From an uncultured Quadrisphaera sp. (GTDB taxonomy: Bacteria; Actinomycetota; Actinomycetes; Actinomycetales; Quadrisphaeraceae), in NCBI GenBank assembly GCA_902806005.1, contig CADCUY010000602.1, forward strand, positions 1 through 33,783: a DNA stretch of 33,783 nucleotides. Reading direction: 5' to 3'. The translations under genes and the position numbers were made by a program. Position 1 is the stretch's first letter, and every line of letters begins with the position of its first letter. The notes under the pieces are model-generated. The model saw only the letters and a program-made list of their open reading frames with translations, was not told the DNA's origin and searched no databases. Shown in pieces: positions 25,325-33,477 of this stretch.

Positions 25325-25732
25325 ATGCCCATCGACCTGATCAACCCCCAGGGACTGCCCGAGGTCGGCGTGTACCGGCAGGTGGCGGTCGCCACCGGCA
25401 CGCGGACGGTGTTCGTCGCCGGCCAGGTCGCCCGCGACGCCGACGGCGGCCGCGTCGGCGAGGGCGACCTCGCCGCCCAGGTCGAGCAGGCCTACCGCAA
25501 CGTCGGCACCGCCCTGGCCGCGGCCGGCGGCTCGTTCGAGGACGTGGCGAGCCTGGTCATCTACGTCGTCGACTGGCGCACCGACAAGATGCCCGGGCTG
25601 CTCGAGGGCATCACCCGGGCCGCGGCGGCGCTGGGCGTCACGGCGACCCCGCCGGTCACCCTGATCGGCGTCGCCGCCCTGGCCGAGCCCGACCTGATGG
25701 TCGAGGTGCAGGCCACGGCGGTCCTCGCCTGA
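25325..25732 (+). CDS. RidA family (YjgF/YER057c/UK114) protein
   Basis: VYRQVAVATGTRTVFVAGQVARDADGGRVGEGDLAAQVEQAYRNVGTALAAAGGSFEDVASLVIYVVDWR; SD gaggaggcacc. Confidence 0.92.
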   Translation: MPIDLINPQGLPEVGVYRQVAVATGTRTVFVAGQVARDADGGRVGEGDLAAQVEQAYRNVGTALAAAGGSFEDVASLVIYVVDWRTDKMPGLLEGITRAAAALGVTATPPVTLIGVAALAEPDLMVEVQATAVLA

Positions 25733-25757
25733 CGTCGGGAGCGACGTCCGGTCGCCG

Positions 25758-26261
25758 TCACTCGACGTCGGCCCGGCCGGTGGCCGCGCAGGCCGCGGCG
25801 GCGGGCGCCGAGACCGCCACCCGGCGGAGCAGGTGGCGCAGGTGCTCGCCGTCCTCGGGCCCGAGGGCGCTGAGCAGGCTCGCCTCGACCGCCCGCAGCT
25901 CGCGCCGGGCGACGTCGAGGGCGGCGCGACCGGCCTCGGTGGCGACCACCTGGCGCGCCCGGCGGTCGGCGGGGTCGGGGCGCCGCACGACCAGGCCCGC
26001 GCGCTCGAGGTCGTCGACGAGGTAGGTCACCGCGGTCTTGTCGATGACGAGGCGGTGCGCGAGGGCCAGCTGGGACGACGGCGTCCCCTCCTCGGCCGCG
26101 GCCACGAGCACCTGGTAGCCCCGGGCCCCGCCGGGCAGGTCGGTGACCGCCTCGACCGCGGTGCGCCGGTACGCCGTCATCACCCGGTGCAGCGCCCACC
26201 CGAGCTCCTGCTCCACCCCGCCGCCCTCGGGCGCCGGCGGATCCGTGCGCGTCGCGTCCAC
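25758..26261 (-). CDS. MarR family transcriptional regulator
   Basis: SSQLALAHRLVIDKTAVTYLVDDLERAGLVVRRPDPADRRARQVVATEAGR; GTG start with TAGCAT 6 nt upstream. Confidence 0.93.
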   Translation of the reverse strand: MDATRTDPPAPEGGGVEQELGWALHRVMTAYRRTAVEAVTDLPGGARGYQVLVAAAEEGTPSSQLALAHRLVIDKTAVTYLVDDLERAGLVVRRPDPADRRARQVVATEAGRAALDVARRELRAVEASLLSALGPEDGEHLRHLLRRVAVSAPAAAACAATGRADVE

Positions 26262-26289
26262 GACACGATGCTACGCGATGGGGATCATC

Positions 26290-26318
26290 TTGCTTTGAGA
26301 CGATCTCAGGCGTAGACA
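26290..26318 (+). promoter_or_regulatory. Promoter TTGCTT-17 nt-TAGACA with dyad TGAGA-CGA-TCTCA inside the spacer
   Basis: -35 at 26290-26295, dyad 26296-26308, -10 at 26313-26318, upstream of the epoxide hydrolase. Confidence 0.55.
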
Positions 26319-26368
26319 GTCCGTGCGTCGGCACGGCAGCGGCGCACCCCGACGGCAGGAGCGCCACG

Positions 26369-27568
26369 ATGACCACCACCACGAGCACCGGCACGGACAC
26401 CGAGGTCCGCCCCTTCCACCTCGCCGTCCCGGAGACCGAGCTGGACGCCCTGCGCCAGCGCCTGGCCACCACCCGGTGGCCCGAGGCCGAGACCGCGGAC
26501 GACACCAGCCAGGGCCCCCGCCTGGCCAAGGTCCAGGCGCTGGTGCGGCACTGGACCACCGCCTACGACTGGCGGGCCACCGAGGCGCTGCTGAACGGGT
26601 ACGGCCAGCACACCACCGTCCTGGACGGGCTCGAGGTCCACTTCCTGCACGTCCGCTCACCGCACCCCGACGCCGTGCCGCTGCTGATGACCCACGGCTG
26701 GCCCGGCTCGGTGCTGGAGTTCCGCGAGGTCATCGGCCCGCTGACCGACCCCGTCGCCCACGGCGGCGAGGCGGGCGACGCCTTCGACCTGGTCATCCCC
26801 AGCCTGCCCGGCTTCGGGTTCTCCGCCCGACCGGCCACCACCGGCTGGGGCGTCGAGCGCACCGCCCGCGCCTGGATCGAGCTGATGCACCGCCTCGGCC
26901 ACGACCGGTGGTTCGCCCAGGGCGGCGACATCGGCGCCGCCGTCACCGAGCAGATGGCCGCCCTCACCGCCGACCCCGCCACGGCGCCCACGGGCCTGGC
27001 CGGGATGCACCTGAACATGGCGATGTTCACCCCCACCCCCGAGGAGCAGGCCCAGGCCACTCCCGAGGAGCAGGTGATGCTCGCCGAGGCCGGGTACTAC
27101 TGGCAGCACCTCTCCGGCTACGCCCAGGTGCAGAGCACTCGCCCGCAGACCATCGGCTACTCCCTCACCGACTCCCCCGTCGGGCTGGCGGCCTGGCTGT
27201 ACGCGATGTTCCAGGACGTCGGCGGGGCCCGCGGCGACGCGGAGGCCGCCTTCAGCCTCGATCACATGATCGACGACGTCATGCTGTACTGGCTGCCCGC
27301 CACCGGGGCGTCGGCGGCCCGCATGTACTGGGAGATGACCCAGGAGCAGTGGTCGCCCCCCGCCACCGTCGAGGCGCCGGTAGCGCTCCCCACCGGGATC
27401 AGCATCATGCCCGGGGAGTACGTGCGGAAGTCCGAGCGGTGGGTCCGCCGCCGCTACACCGACCTCCGCCTGTTCAGCGAGGTCGCCCGCGGAGGGCACT
27501 TCGCCGCCCTCGAGCAGCCCGAGCTCCTGGTCGAGGACATCAGGGCCACCTTCCGCACCCTGCGCTGA
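26369..27568 (+). CDS. Epoxide hydrolase (EHN domain, alpha/beta hydrolase)
   Basis: VRPFHLAVPETELDALRQRLATTRWPEAE…MTHGWPGSVLEFREVIGPLTDP…LPGFGFSA…QGGDIGAAVTEQ. Confidence 0.94.
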   Translation: MTTTTSTGTDTEVRPFHLAVPETELDALRQRLATTRWPEAETADDTSQGPRLAKVQALVRHWTTAYDWRATEALLNGYGQHTTVLDGLEVHFLHVRSPHPDAVPLLMTHGWPGSVLEFREVIGPLTDPVAHGGEAGDAFDLVIPSLPGFGFSARPATTGWGVERTARAWIELMHRLGHDRWFAQGGDIGAAVTEQMAALTADPATAPTGLAGMHLNMAMFTPTPEEQAQATPEEQVMLAEAGYYWQHLSGYAQVQSTRPQTIGYSLTDSPVGLAAWLYAMFQDVGGARGDAEAAFSLDHMIDDVMLYWLPATGASAARMYWEMTQEQWSPPATVEAPVALPTGISIMPGEYVRKSERWVRRRYTDLRLFSEVARGGHFAALEQPELLVEDIRATFRTLR

Positions 27569-27599
27569 CCCGGCGAGCCGGGAGGGTAGACAGCGGGGC

Positions 27600-28250
27600 G
27601 TGCCCACCGACGCCGTGCTGCTGGTCGTCCTCGACCTGACCGGCACCTTCGCCTTCGCCCTGGGCGGGGCGCTCACCGCCCTGCGCGCCACCCGCCTCGA
27701 CGTCTTCGGCGTCGTCACGCTCGGCATGATCACCGCACTGGGTGGCGGGACGATCCGCGACGTCCTCCTCGACGCCCTGCCACCGGCCACGTTCGTCGAC
27801 GGGCGCTACCTGGCCGTCGCGTGCGCCGGCGGCCTGGTCGCCGCGTACGCGGGCCCCCACCTGCACCGCCTCGCCACCCCGATCCTCGTGGCGGACGCCG
27901 CGGGCCTGGCCGTCTTCGCCGTCACCGGGGCCACCAAGGCGACCGGCCTGGGCTTCGGCCCCGCGCAGGCGGTGATCGTGGGGGCGATCACGGCCGTCGG
28001 TGGCGGCACCCTGCGCGACATCGCCATCGGGCGGGTGCCCGCGGTGCTGACCAGCGGGTTCTACGCGATCCCCGCGCTCATCGGCGCCACCGCCACCGTC
28101 GCCCTCGGCGCGCTGGGGGTCGCCACCCCCACCGCGGCCGTCGCCGGCGCGCTGCTGTGCCTGGTGCTGCGGCTGGTCGCCGTGCGGTACGACCTGCACG
28201 GGCCCTTCCCGCTGGCCGTGCCGGAGCCGGAGCCGGAGCCGCGCGACTGA
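27600..28250 (+). CDS. Trimeric intracellular cation channel family protein (TRIC/UPF0126)
   Basis: Two repeats with GMITALGGGTIRDVLLD and GAITAVGGGTLRDIAIG; about 7 TM segments. Confidence 0.94.
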   Translation: MPTDAVLLVVLDLTGTFAFALGGALTALRATRLDVFGVVTLGMITALGGGTIRDVLLDALPPATFVDGRYLAVACAGGLVAAYAGPHLHRLATPILVADAAGLAVFAVTGATKATGLGFGPAQAVIVGAITAVGGGTLRDIAIGRVPAVLTSGFYAIPALIGATATVALGALGVATPTAAVAGALLCLVLRLVAVRYDLHGPFPLAVPEPEPEPRD

Positions 28251-28251
28251 G

Positions 28252-28269
28252 CCGACCGCGCCCGGTCGG
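28252..28269 (+). terminator. Hairpin CCGACCG-CGCC-CGGTCGG directly after TRIC stop
   Basis: Perfect 7-bp arms with 4-nt loop, 1 nt after the stop codon. Confidence 0.55.
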
Positions 28270-28433
28270 TCGGTCGGGGGCAGGGACGCCGGTACGGCGC
28301 TGCGCACCAGGATCCTTCCGCAGTCACCGGCCGGGCCGGCGGTGTCGGCGTGTCGTCGGCGGCCGCAGCATGCTGGTGACGGGCGCGCCTCGCTGCTCCC
28401 ACCAGCCCACCGCCGCCCGGGTCCCCCCGCGCC

Positions 28434-29588
28434 CTACCCGCGCAGCGGGCGGAAGGCGTCGCGCAGGGTCTCGGCGAGCAGCTGCGGCTCGGCGACGGCC
28501 GGGAAGTGGCCGCCGCGGTCGTGCTGGGCCCAGCGGGTGAGGACGAAGCAGCGCTCGGCCAGCTCGCGGGGCGGCTGGGGGAAGGGCACCCGCTCACCGC
28601 CGAAGACGCTGACGGCGGTGGGCACCGCGGGCGGAGGTCCGCTGGTGGGCAGCAGGCTGCCCGGGCGGTGACGGGTGGCCCAGTACGGCAGCAGCGAGGT
28701 CGGTGCCGTGCCGGTGGCCCAGTACAGCGTCAGGGTGGCGAGCAGCAGCTCGCGGTCGAAGGCGGGCTCGCCGCGGGCGTCGGTGCTGCTCCACGCCGCG
28801 ACCTTCTCGCCGACCCAGGCGGCCAGGCCGGCCGGCGAGTCGTTCAGGGCCGTGGCCAGGGTGGCCGGCTTGGTGGCCTGCTGGTGGGCGTAACCGCCCT
28901 CGGCCGCGGCCCACGCTTCGACCTCGCGGGCGTAGCGGGCCTCGTCGTCGCTCCACGGCTGCTCCGGCACGGGCAGCGAGGGCGTCGCGAGGTGGATGCC
29001 GGCGACGGCCTCGGGGTGGGTGCGCGCCAGCCAGGCCGTCACCCCGGCGCCCAGGTCGCTGCCGTGGGCGACGTACCGGTCGTGGCCCAGGCCGTCGGCC
29101 ATCACCCGGTGCCACAGCTCCGCCACCTGCCGGGCCACCAGGCCGCCGCGCGGCGGCGGCGCCGAGAAGCCGAAGCCGGGCAGCGAGGGCAGCACCACGT
29201 CGAAGGCGTCGGCCGCCTCGCCGCCGTGGGCCTGCGGGTCGGTCAGCAGCGGCACGAGCTCGAGGTGCTCGAGGAACGAGCCCGGCCACCCGTGGGTCAG
29301 CACCAGCGGCAGGGGGTCGGGCCCGCGGCCCACGGCCCGGACCGCGTGCACGACCTGGCCGTCGACGTCGGCGCTCAGGTGCTCGAGCCCGTCGAGGCGG
29401 TCCTGCAGCGCGCCGGCGTCGAAGCGCAGCCAGGCGGCGACGAGCTCGCGCGTCCACGCCTGCGGCGCGCCGGCGTCCCACCCGTCCGCCGACTCCTCCG
29501 GCCACCGCGTGCGCGCCAGCCGGTCGCGCAGGTCGGCCAGCTGCTCCGGCGCCAGCACGGGGTGCAGCGGCGTGATCGTGGTCGGCAC
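28434..29588 (-). CDS. Epoxide hydrolase (EHN domain, alpha/beta hydrolase), second paralogue
   Basis: GTG start; LHPVLAPEQLADLRDRLARTRWPEE…LTHGWPGSFLEHLELVPLLTDPQAHGGEAADAFDVVLPSLPGFGFSAPP…HGSDLGAGVTAWLA. Confidence 0.93.
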   Translation of the reverse strand: MPTTITPLHPVLAPEQLADLRDRLARTRWPEESADGWDAGAPQAWTRELVAAWLRFDAGALQDRLDGLEHLSADVDGQVVHAVRAVGRGPDPLPLVLTHGWPGSFLEHLELVPLLTDPQAHGGEAADAFDVVLPSLPGFGFSAPPPRGGLVARQVAELWHRVMADGLGHDRYVAHGSDLGAGVTAWLARTHPEAVAGIHLATPSLPVPEQPWSDDEARYAREVEAWAAAEGGYAHQQATKPATLATALNDSPAGLAAWVGEKVAAWSSTDARGEPAFDRELLLATLTLYWATGTAPTSLLPYWATRHRPGSLLPTSGPPPAVPTAVSVFGGERVPFPQPPRELAERCFVLTRWAQHDRGGHFPAVAEPQLLAETLRDAFRPLRG

Positions 29589-29613
29589 GGGCGCCACCCT
29601 GCCAGCGGGCGGG

Positions 29614-31083
29614 TCAGCCGCGCTGCGCGCGCGTCGTCCTCGGCACCAGCAGGGCGGTGCCGACCGCGGCCAGCGCGGCCGCGGCGGAGAGCACGAACGC
29701 CGTGGTGAACCCCGCGTCGGTGGGCGGCCCGCCGCCCGAGGCGCTGGCGGCGACCACCGTGGTGGCGATCGCCGACCCGAAGGCCCCGCCCACGGTGCGG
29801 ACGACGGTGTTGATGCCGGTCGCGACCCCCACCTCCTCCTGGCGGACGGCGTCGACGACGAGGTTGGCCATCGAGCCGAAGGCGAAGGCGATGCCCGCAC
29901 CGAGCAGGAAGCCGCCGAGCATCAGGTGCCAGGCCGCCGAGTGCGCCAGCGCCATGAGGGTGAACGCAGCGGTCGCGAGGCCGGCGCCGAGCACGAGGGT
30001 GGTCCGGAAGCCGGTGGCCACCCCGAGCCGCCCGGCCACGGGGCCGACGGCCAGCTGCCCGATCGCGCTCGGCAGCAGGATCAGCCCGGCGACGGTGGCC
30101 GAGGTCCCGAGGCCGTACCCGGTGTCCGCGGGAGCCTGCGCCAGCGTGGGGATGAGCAGGAAGCCGGCGAACATGCTCAGCCCGATGACGAAGCCGGTGA
30201 GGTTGGTCGCCGCGACCGTGCGCTGGGTGAGCACGTCGAGCCGGATCAGCGGCTCGGCGACGCGGCGCTCGACGAGCGCCCACACCACCAGGACCAGGGC
30301 GCCGCCGGCCAGCAGCCCCACGTTCGCGGGCGAGCCCCAGCCCAGCGACGAGGCCTGGGTGACGCCGAGCAGCAGGGCGGCCAGGCCCGCGGCCAGCAGG
30401 AGGGCCCCGGTCCAGTCGACCGACTGCCGCGCCTGGGGCGGCGACGGCGGGACCCACCGCCGGGCCGCGAGGGCGGCGGGCACGGCCACCAGGCTGAGCC
30501 AGAACAGCCACGAGACGTCGAGCTGGTCGACCAGCACGCCCGACAGGGGCAGGCCGATGCCGGCGCCGACGCCGAAGACGGCGCTGATCAGGCTGATCGC
30601 CCCCGGCACCCGCGCCCGCGGGAAGGAGTCGCGGACCACGCCGAAGGCCAGCGGGAACACGCCCCCGGCCACGCCCTGGAGCACCCGCCCGGCGATCAGC
30701 ACCTCGATGGTCGGCGCGAGCGCGTTGACCACCCCGCCGAGGGCGAAGACCAGCAGGACGGCGGTGAGCACCCGCCCCTTTCCCAGGGTGTCGCCCAGCT
30801 TGCCGACCACGGGGGTCGCGACGGACGCCGAGAGCAGGAAGCCGGTGAGCACCCAGGAGGTCGCGGCCTGGCTGGCGCCGTAGGTGGCGGCCAGGGTGGG
30901 CAGCGCCGGGAGCACGAGGGTCTGCGAGAGGGCGAAGACCACGCCGGCGGCGAGCAGCACGGCGAGCACCCGGTCGGGGTGCTCGGCCAGGCCCGTCTCC
31001 GCGCCCCGGGGGGCGCCCCCGGCCGCGGGCTCCACCACCGCCGCGCCGCTGGACGTGGGCGGTGGACGGTGCGGGGGGGTCAC
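29614..31083 (-). CDS. MFS transporter (multidrug efflux type, EmrB/QacA-like)
   Basis: Multi-TM; LSQTLVLPALPTLAATYGASQAATSWVLTGFLLSASVATPVVGKLGDTLGKGRVL; GTG start at 31083. Confidence 0.93.
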   Translation of the reverse strand: MTPPHRPPPTSSGAAVVEPAAGGAPRGAETGLAEHPDRVLAVLLAAGVVFALSQTLVLPALPTLAATYGASQAATSWVLTGFLLSASVATPVVGKLGDTLGKGRVLTAVLLVFALGGVVNALAPTIEVLIAGRVLQGVAGGVFPLAFGVVRDSFPRARVPGAISLISAVFGVGAGIGLPLSGVLVDQLDVSWLFWLSLVAVPAALAARRWVPPSPPQARQSVDWTGALLLAAGLAALLLGVTQASSLGWGSPANVGLLAGGALVLVVWALVERRVAEPLIRLDVLTQRTVAATNLTGFVIGLSMFAGFLLIPTLAQAPADTGYGLGTSATVAGLILLPSAIGQLAVGPVAGRLGVATGFRTTLVLGAGLATAAFTLMALAHSAAWHLMLGGFLLGAGIAFAFGSMANLVVDAVRQEEVGVATGINTVVRTVGGAFGSAIATTVVAASASGGGPPTDAGFTTAFVLSAAAALAAVGTALLVPRTTRAQRG

Positions 31084-31160
31084 CGGACCAGTGTGGGCGC
31101 GCACCCTGCGACGCGGGCGGGCGGTACCGCGGTGGTCGCGACGGGCACGGCTCGACGGGC

Positions 31161-32573
31161 TCAGGCCAGGTGCGGGTGGGTCTCGCGGACGGCTCGGCCC
31201 AGCAGGGCCAGGCCCGGCTCGATCAGCGGCTCGCGGATGGCGTTGAAGCCCAGGCGGAAGCAGGTGCGGGGGGCGGGGTCGCGCAGGTGGTACTGCTCGC
31301 CCGGGATGACCAGCACCCCGAGCTCCCTGGCCCGCGCCGCCATCACCGTGGCGTCGAACCCCTCGGGGCCCTGCACCCACACGCTCAGCCCGCCGGAGGG
31401 GACGTCGCCGACGTCCCACGGCAGGTGGCGGCGCAGCCCGGCGGCCACGGCCTCGAACTTGCGGCGCAGCACCCGGCGGTGCTGGGCGAGGACCCGGTGG
31501 AAGTCGCCGGACGCGATGAACAGGGCCAGGGCGCGCTGGTCGAGGCCCGAGGGGTGCCGGGTGGCCAGGTAGCGGCGCTCCCGCAGCTCGGCGACCAGCG
31601 GGGCCTCCGCGACGACGTACCCGAGGCGCAGGCCGGGGGAGAGGATCTTCGAGAACGTGCCGAGGTACACGACCCGCCCGCTGCGGTCGCAGGCGCGCAG
31701 CGGCGCGGTCGGAGCGCCGCGGAAGCGCACCTCGGAGTCGAAGTCGTCCTCGACGACCAGGAAGTCCTCGGCCGCGGCCCGGGCGAGGATCTCCTGCCGG
31801 CGGCTGGCGTGCAGGGTGGTGTTCGTCGGGTGCTGGTGGCTGGGGGTGAGGTAGAGCAGGTCGACGTCGGCGCCGGGGTCGGGCCGGACCCCGTGAGCGT
31901 CGACGGGGAAGAACAGCAGTCGCGCGCCCGAGCGGTGGAAGATGCGGGCGGCGTCGACGTAGCCGGGGTCCTCGACGGCGACGGTGCGCCCCGGGTCGAG
32001 CAGCGCCCCCGCGAGCAGCGACAGGGCCTGCTGCACCCCGGCGGTGACGAGCACCTGCTCCGGCCGCGCCCGGATGCCCTTGCCGGGCAGGACGTGCCGG
32101 ACCAGCGCCTCCACGAGCAGCGGGTCGTCGGCGTCGCCGGCGTCGCGCACCGCGTGCACCGCGTGCGCGCGCTCGAAGGCCCGCCGCGACGCCCGCAGCC
32201 ACGCGGCCTCCGGGAAGGCGCCGGGGGCGACCTGCCCGGGCAGGAACGGGTAGGGGTGGTCGAGGTAGTCGGGGTCGCTGAGCGACTTGGCCGGCCACGG
32301 GTCGTCGCGGGTCAGCAGGTGGCTGCCCCAGTCGACCGGCGCCGCCGGCTGCTCCCGCCCGCCGGCGGGGGCGGCCCGCAGCCGCTGGGCCGGGAGGTCG
32401 GCCGGGTAGAGCCCGGAGCGCGGCCGGCTGACCAGGAGCCCCTGCCCGGTGAGCTCCTGGAGCGCGGCGTCGACCGTCGTCCGGGACACCCCGTACATCG
32501 CGCTCAGCTGCCGGCTCGAGGGGATCGGGCGGTGGCGGGGGTACTCCCCCCGCTCCAGCGCCGCGGTGATCAC
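31161..32573 (-). CDS. MocR/PdxR-type GntR regulator with class I aminotransferase domain
   Basis: PIPSSRQLSAMYGVSRTTVDAALQELTGQGLLVSRPRSGLY (GntR wHTH) plus LLYLTPSHQHPTNTTLHASRRQEIL and VVYLGTFSKILSPGLRLGYVV (PLP Lys). The domain appears to extend upstream of 32573. Confidence 0.93.
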   Translation of the reverse strand: MITAALERGEYPRHRPIPSSRQLSAMYGVSRTTVDAALQELTGQGLLVSRPRSGLYPADLPAQRLRAAPAGGREQPAAPVDWGSHLLTRDDPWPAKSLSDPDYLDHPYPFLPGQVAPGAFPEAAWLRASRRAFERAHAVHAVRDAGDADDPLLVEALVRHVLPGKGIRARPEQVLVTAGVQQALSLLAGALLDPGRTVAVEDPGYVDAARIFHRSGARLLFFPVDAHGVRPDPGADVDLLYLTPSHQHPTNTTLHASRRQEILARAAAEDFLVVEDDFDSEVRFRGAPTAPLRACDRSGRVVYLGTFSKILSPGLRLGYVVAEAPLVAELRERRYLATRHPSGLDQRALALFIASGDFHRVLAQHRRVLRRKFEAVAAGLRRHLPWDVGDVPSGGLSVWVQGPEGFDATVMAARARELGVLVIPGEQYHLRDPAPRTCFRLGFNAIREPLIEPGLALLGRAVRETHPHLA

Positions 32574-32684
32574 CGCCCGCAGGCGGGCGTACAGCGGGCC
32601 CGGGGCGCCGTCCAGGCCCCAGCCGGGTGCGTCGGAGGGCTGGTCGGGGTCGATGCCCGCGGACGCTACCGGCTGCGGCGGCCC

Positions 32685-33476
32685 TCAGCCGGTCCGGTGC
32701 ACGACCTGGGCCGAGGTCTGGTCGCGGGCGAGCAGCAGCAGCTGGTCGACGTTGACGTGGGCCGGCCGGGTGGCGACCCAGGCGACGGTGTCGGCGACGT
32801 CGTCCGCGGTCAGCGGGCGCGCGCCGGCGTAGACGGCGTCGGCCCTGGCGCGGTCGCCGCGGAAGCGGACCAGGGAGAAGTCGGTGCGCACCATGCCCGG
32901 GTCGATCTGGCACACCCGCACGGGCTGGCCGAGCAGCTCGATCCGCAGCACCCGGCTGAGCGCTGCCACGCCGTGCTTGGCGGCGTTGTAGCCACCGCCG
33001 CCGCCGTACGGCTCCCGCGCCGCCACCGAGCCGATGGTGATCACCTGGCCGTCCCCGGAGGCCACCAGGTGCGGCAGCAGCGCCTGGGTGACGCGCAGCG
33101 TGCCGAGGACGTTGGTCTCGTACATCCAGCGCCAGTCCTCGACGGCGGCGCTGGCGACCGGGTCGGCGCCGAGGGCGCCGCCGGCGTTGTTGACCAGCAG
33201 GTCGCACCGGCCCAGCCCGGCGGCCAGGGCGTCGACGGAGTCCTGGTCGGTCACGTCGAGGGCCACGGCGGTGCCGCCGCAGGCGGCGGCGACCTCGGCG
33301 AGCTTGTCGGCACGGCGAGCGCCGAGGACGACGTCGAAGCCCGCGCGAGCCAGCGCGCACGCCGTCGCCGCCCCGATGCCGCTGCTGGCCCCGGTGACCA
33401 CGGCCACCCGTCGTCCGGCCACCTGCCCCGGGCCGGGGCCGGGGCCGGTCTCGGGGCCGGTCACGGGGCCGGTCAC
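32685..33476 (-). CDS. SDR family oxidoreductase
   Basis: VAVVTGASSGIGAATACALARAGFDVVLGARRADKL, LLVNNAGGALG, GGGGYNAAKHGVAALSRVLR; GTG start overlaps the upstream gene stop by 4 nt. Confidence 0.95.
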   Translation of the reverse strand: MTGPVTGPETGPGPGPGQVAGRRVAVVTGASSGIGAATACALARAGFDVVLGARRADKLAEVAAACGGTAVALDVTDQDSVDALAAGLGRCDLLVNNAGGALGADPVASAAVEDWRWMYETNVLGTLRVTQALLPHLVASGDGQVITIGSVAAREPYGGGGGYNAAKHGVAALSRVLRIELLGQPVRVCQIDPGMVRTDFSLVRFRGDRARADAVYAGARPLTADDVADTVAWVATRPAHVNVDQLLLLARDQTSAQVVHRTG

Positions 33477-33477
33477 G
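33428..33477. repeat. Short tandem GGCCGG/GGTCACGGGGCC-type repeat encoding VTGPVTGPETGPGPGPG
   Basis: Direct repetition of ggggccggtcac / ggggccgg at the SDR 5' end. Confidence 0.6.
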
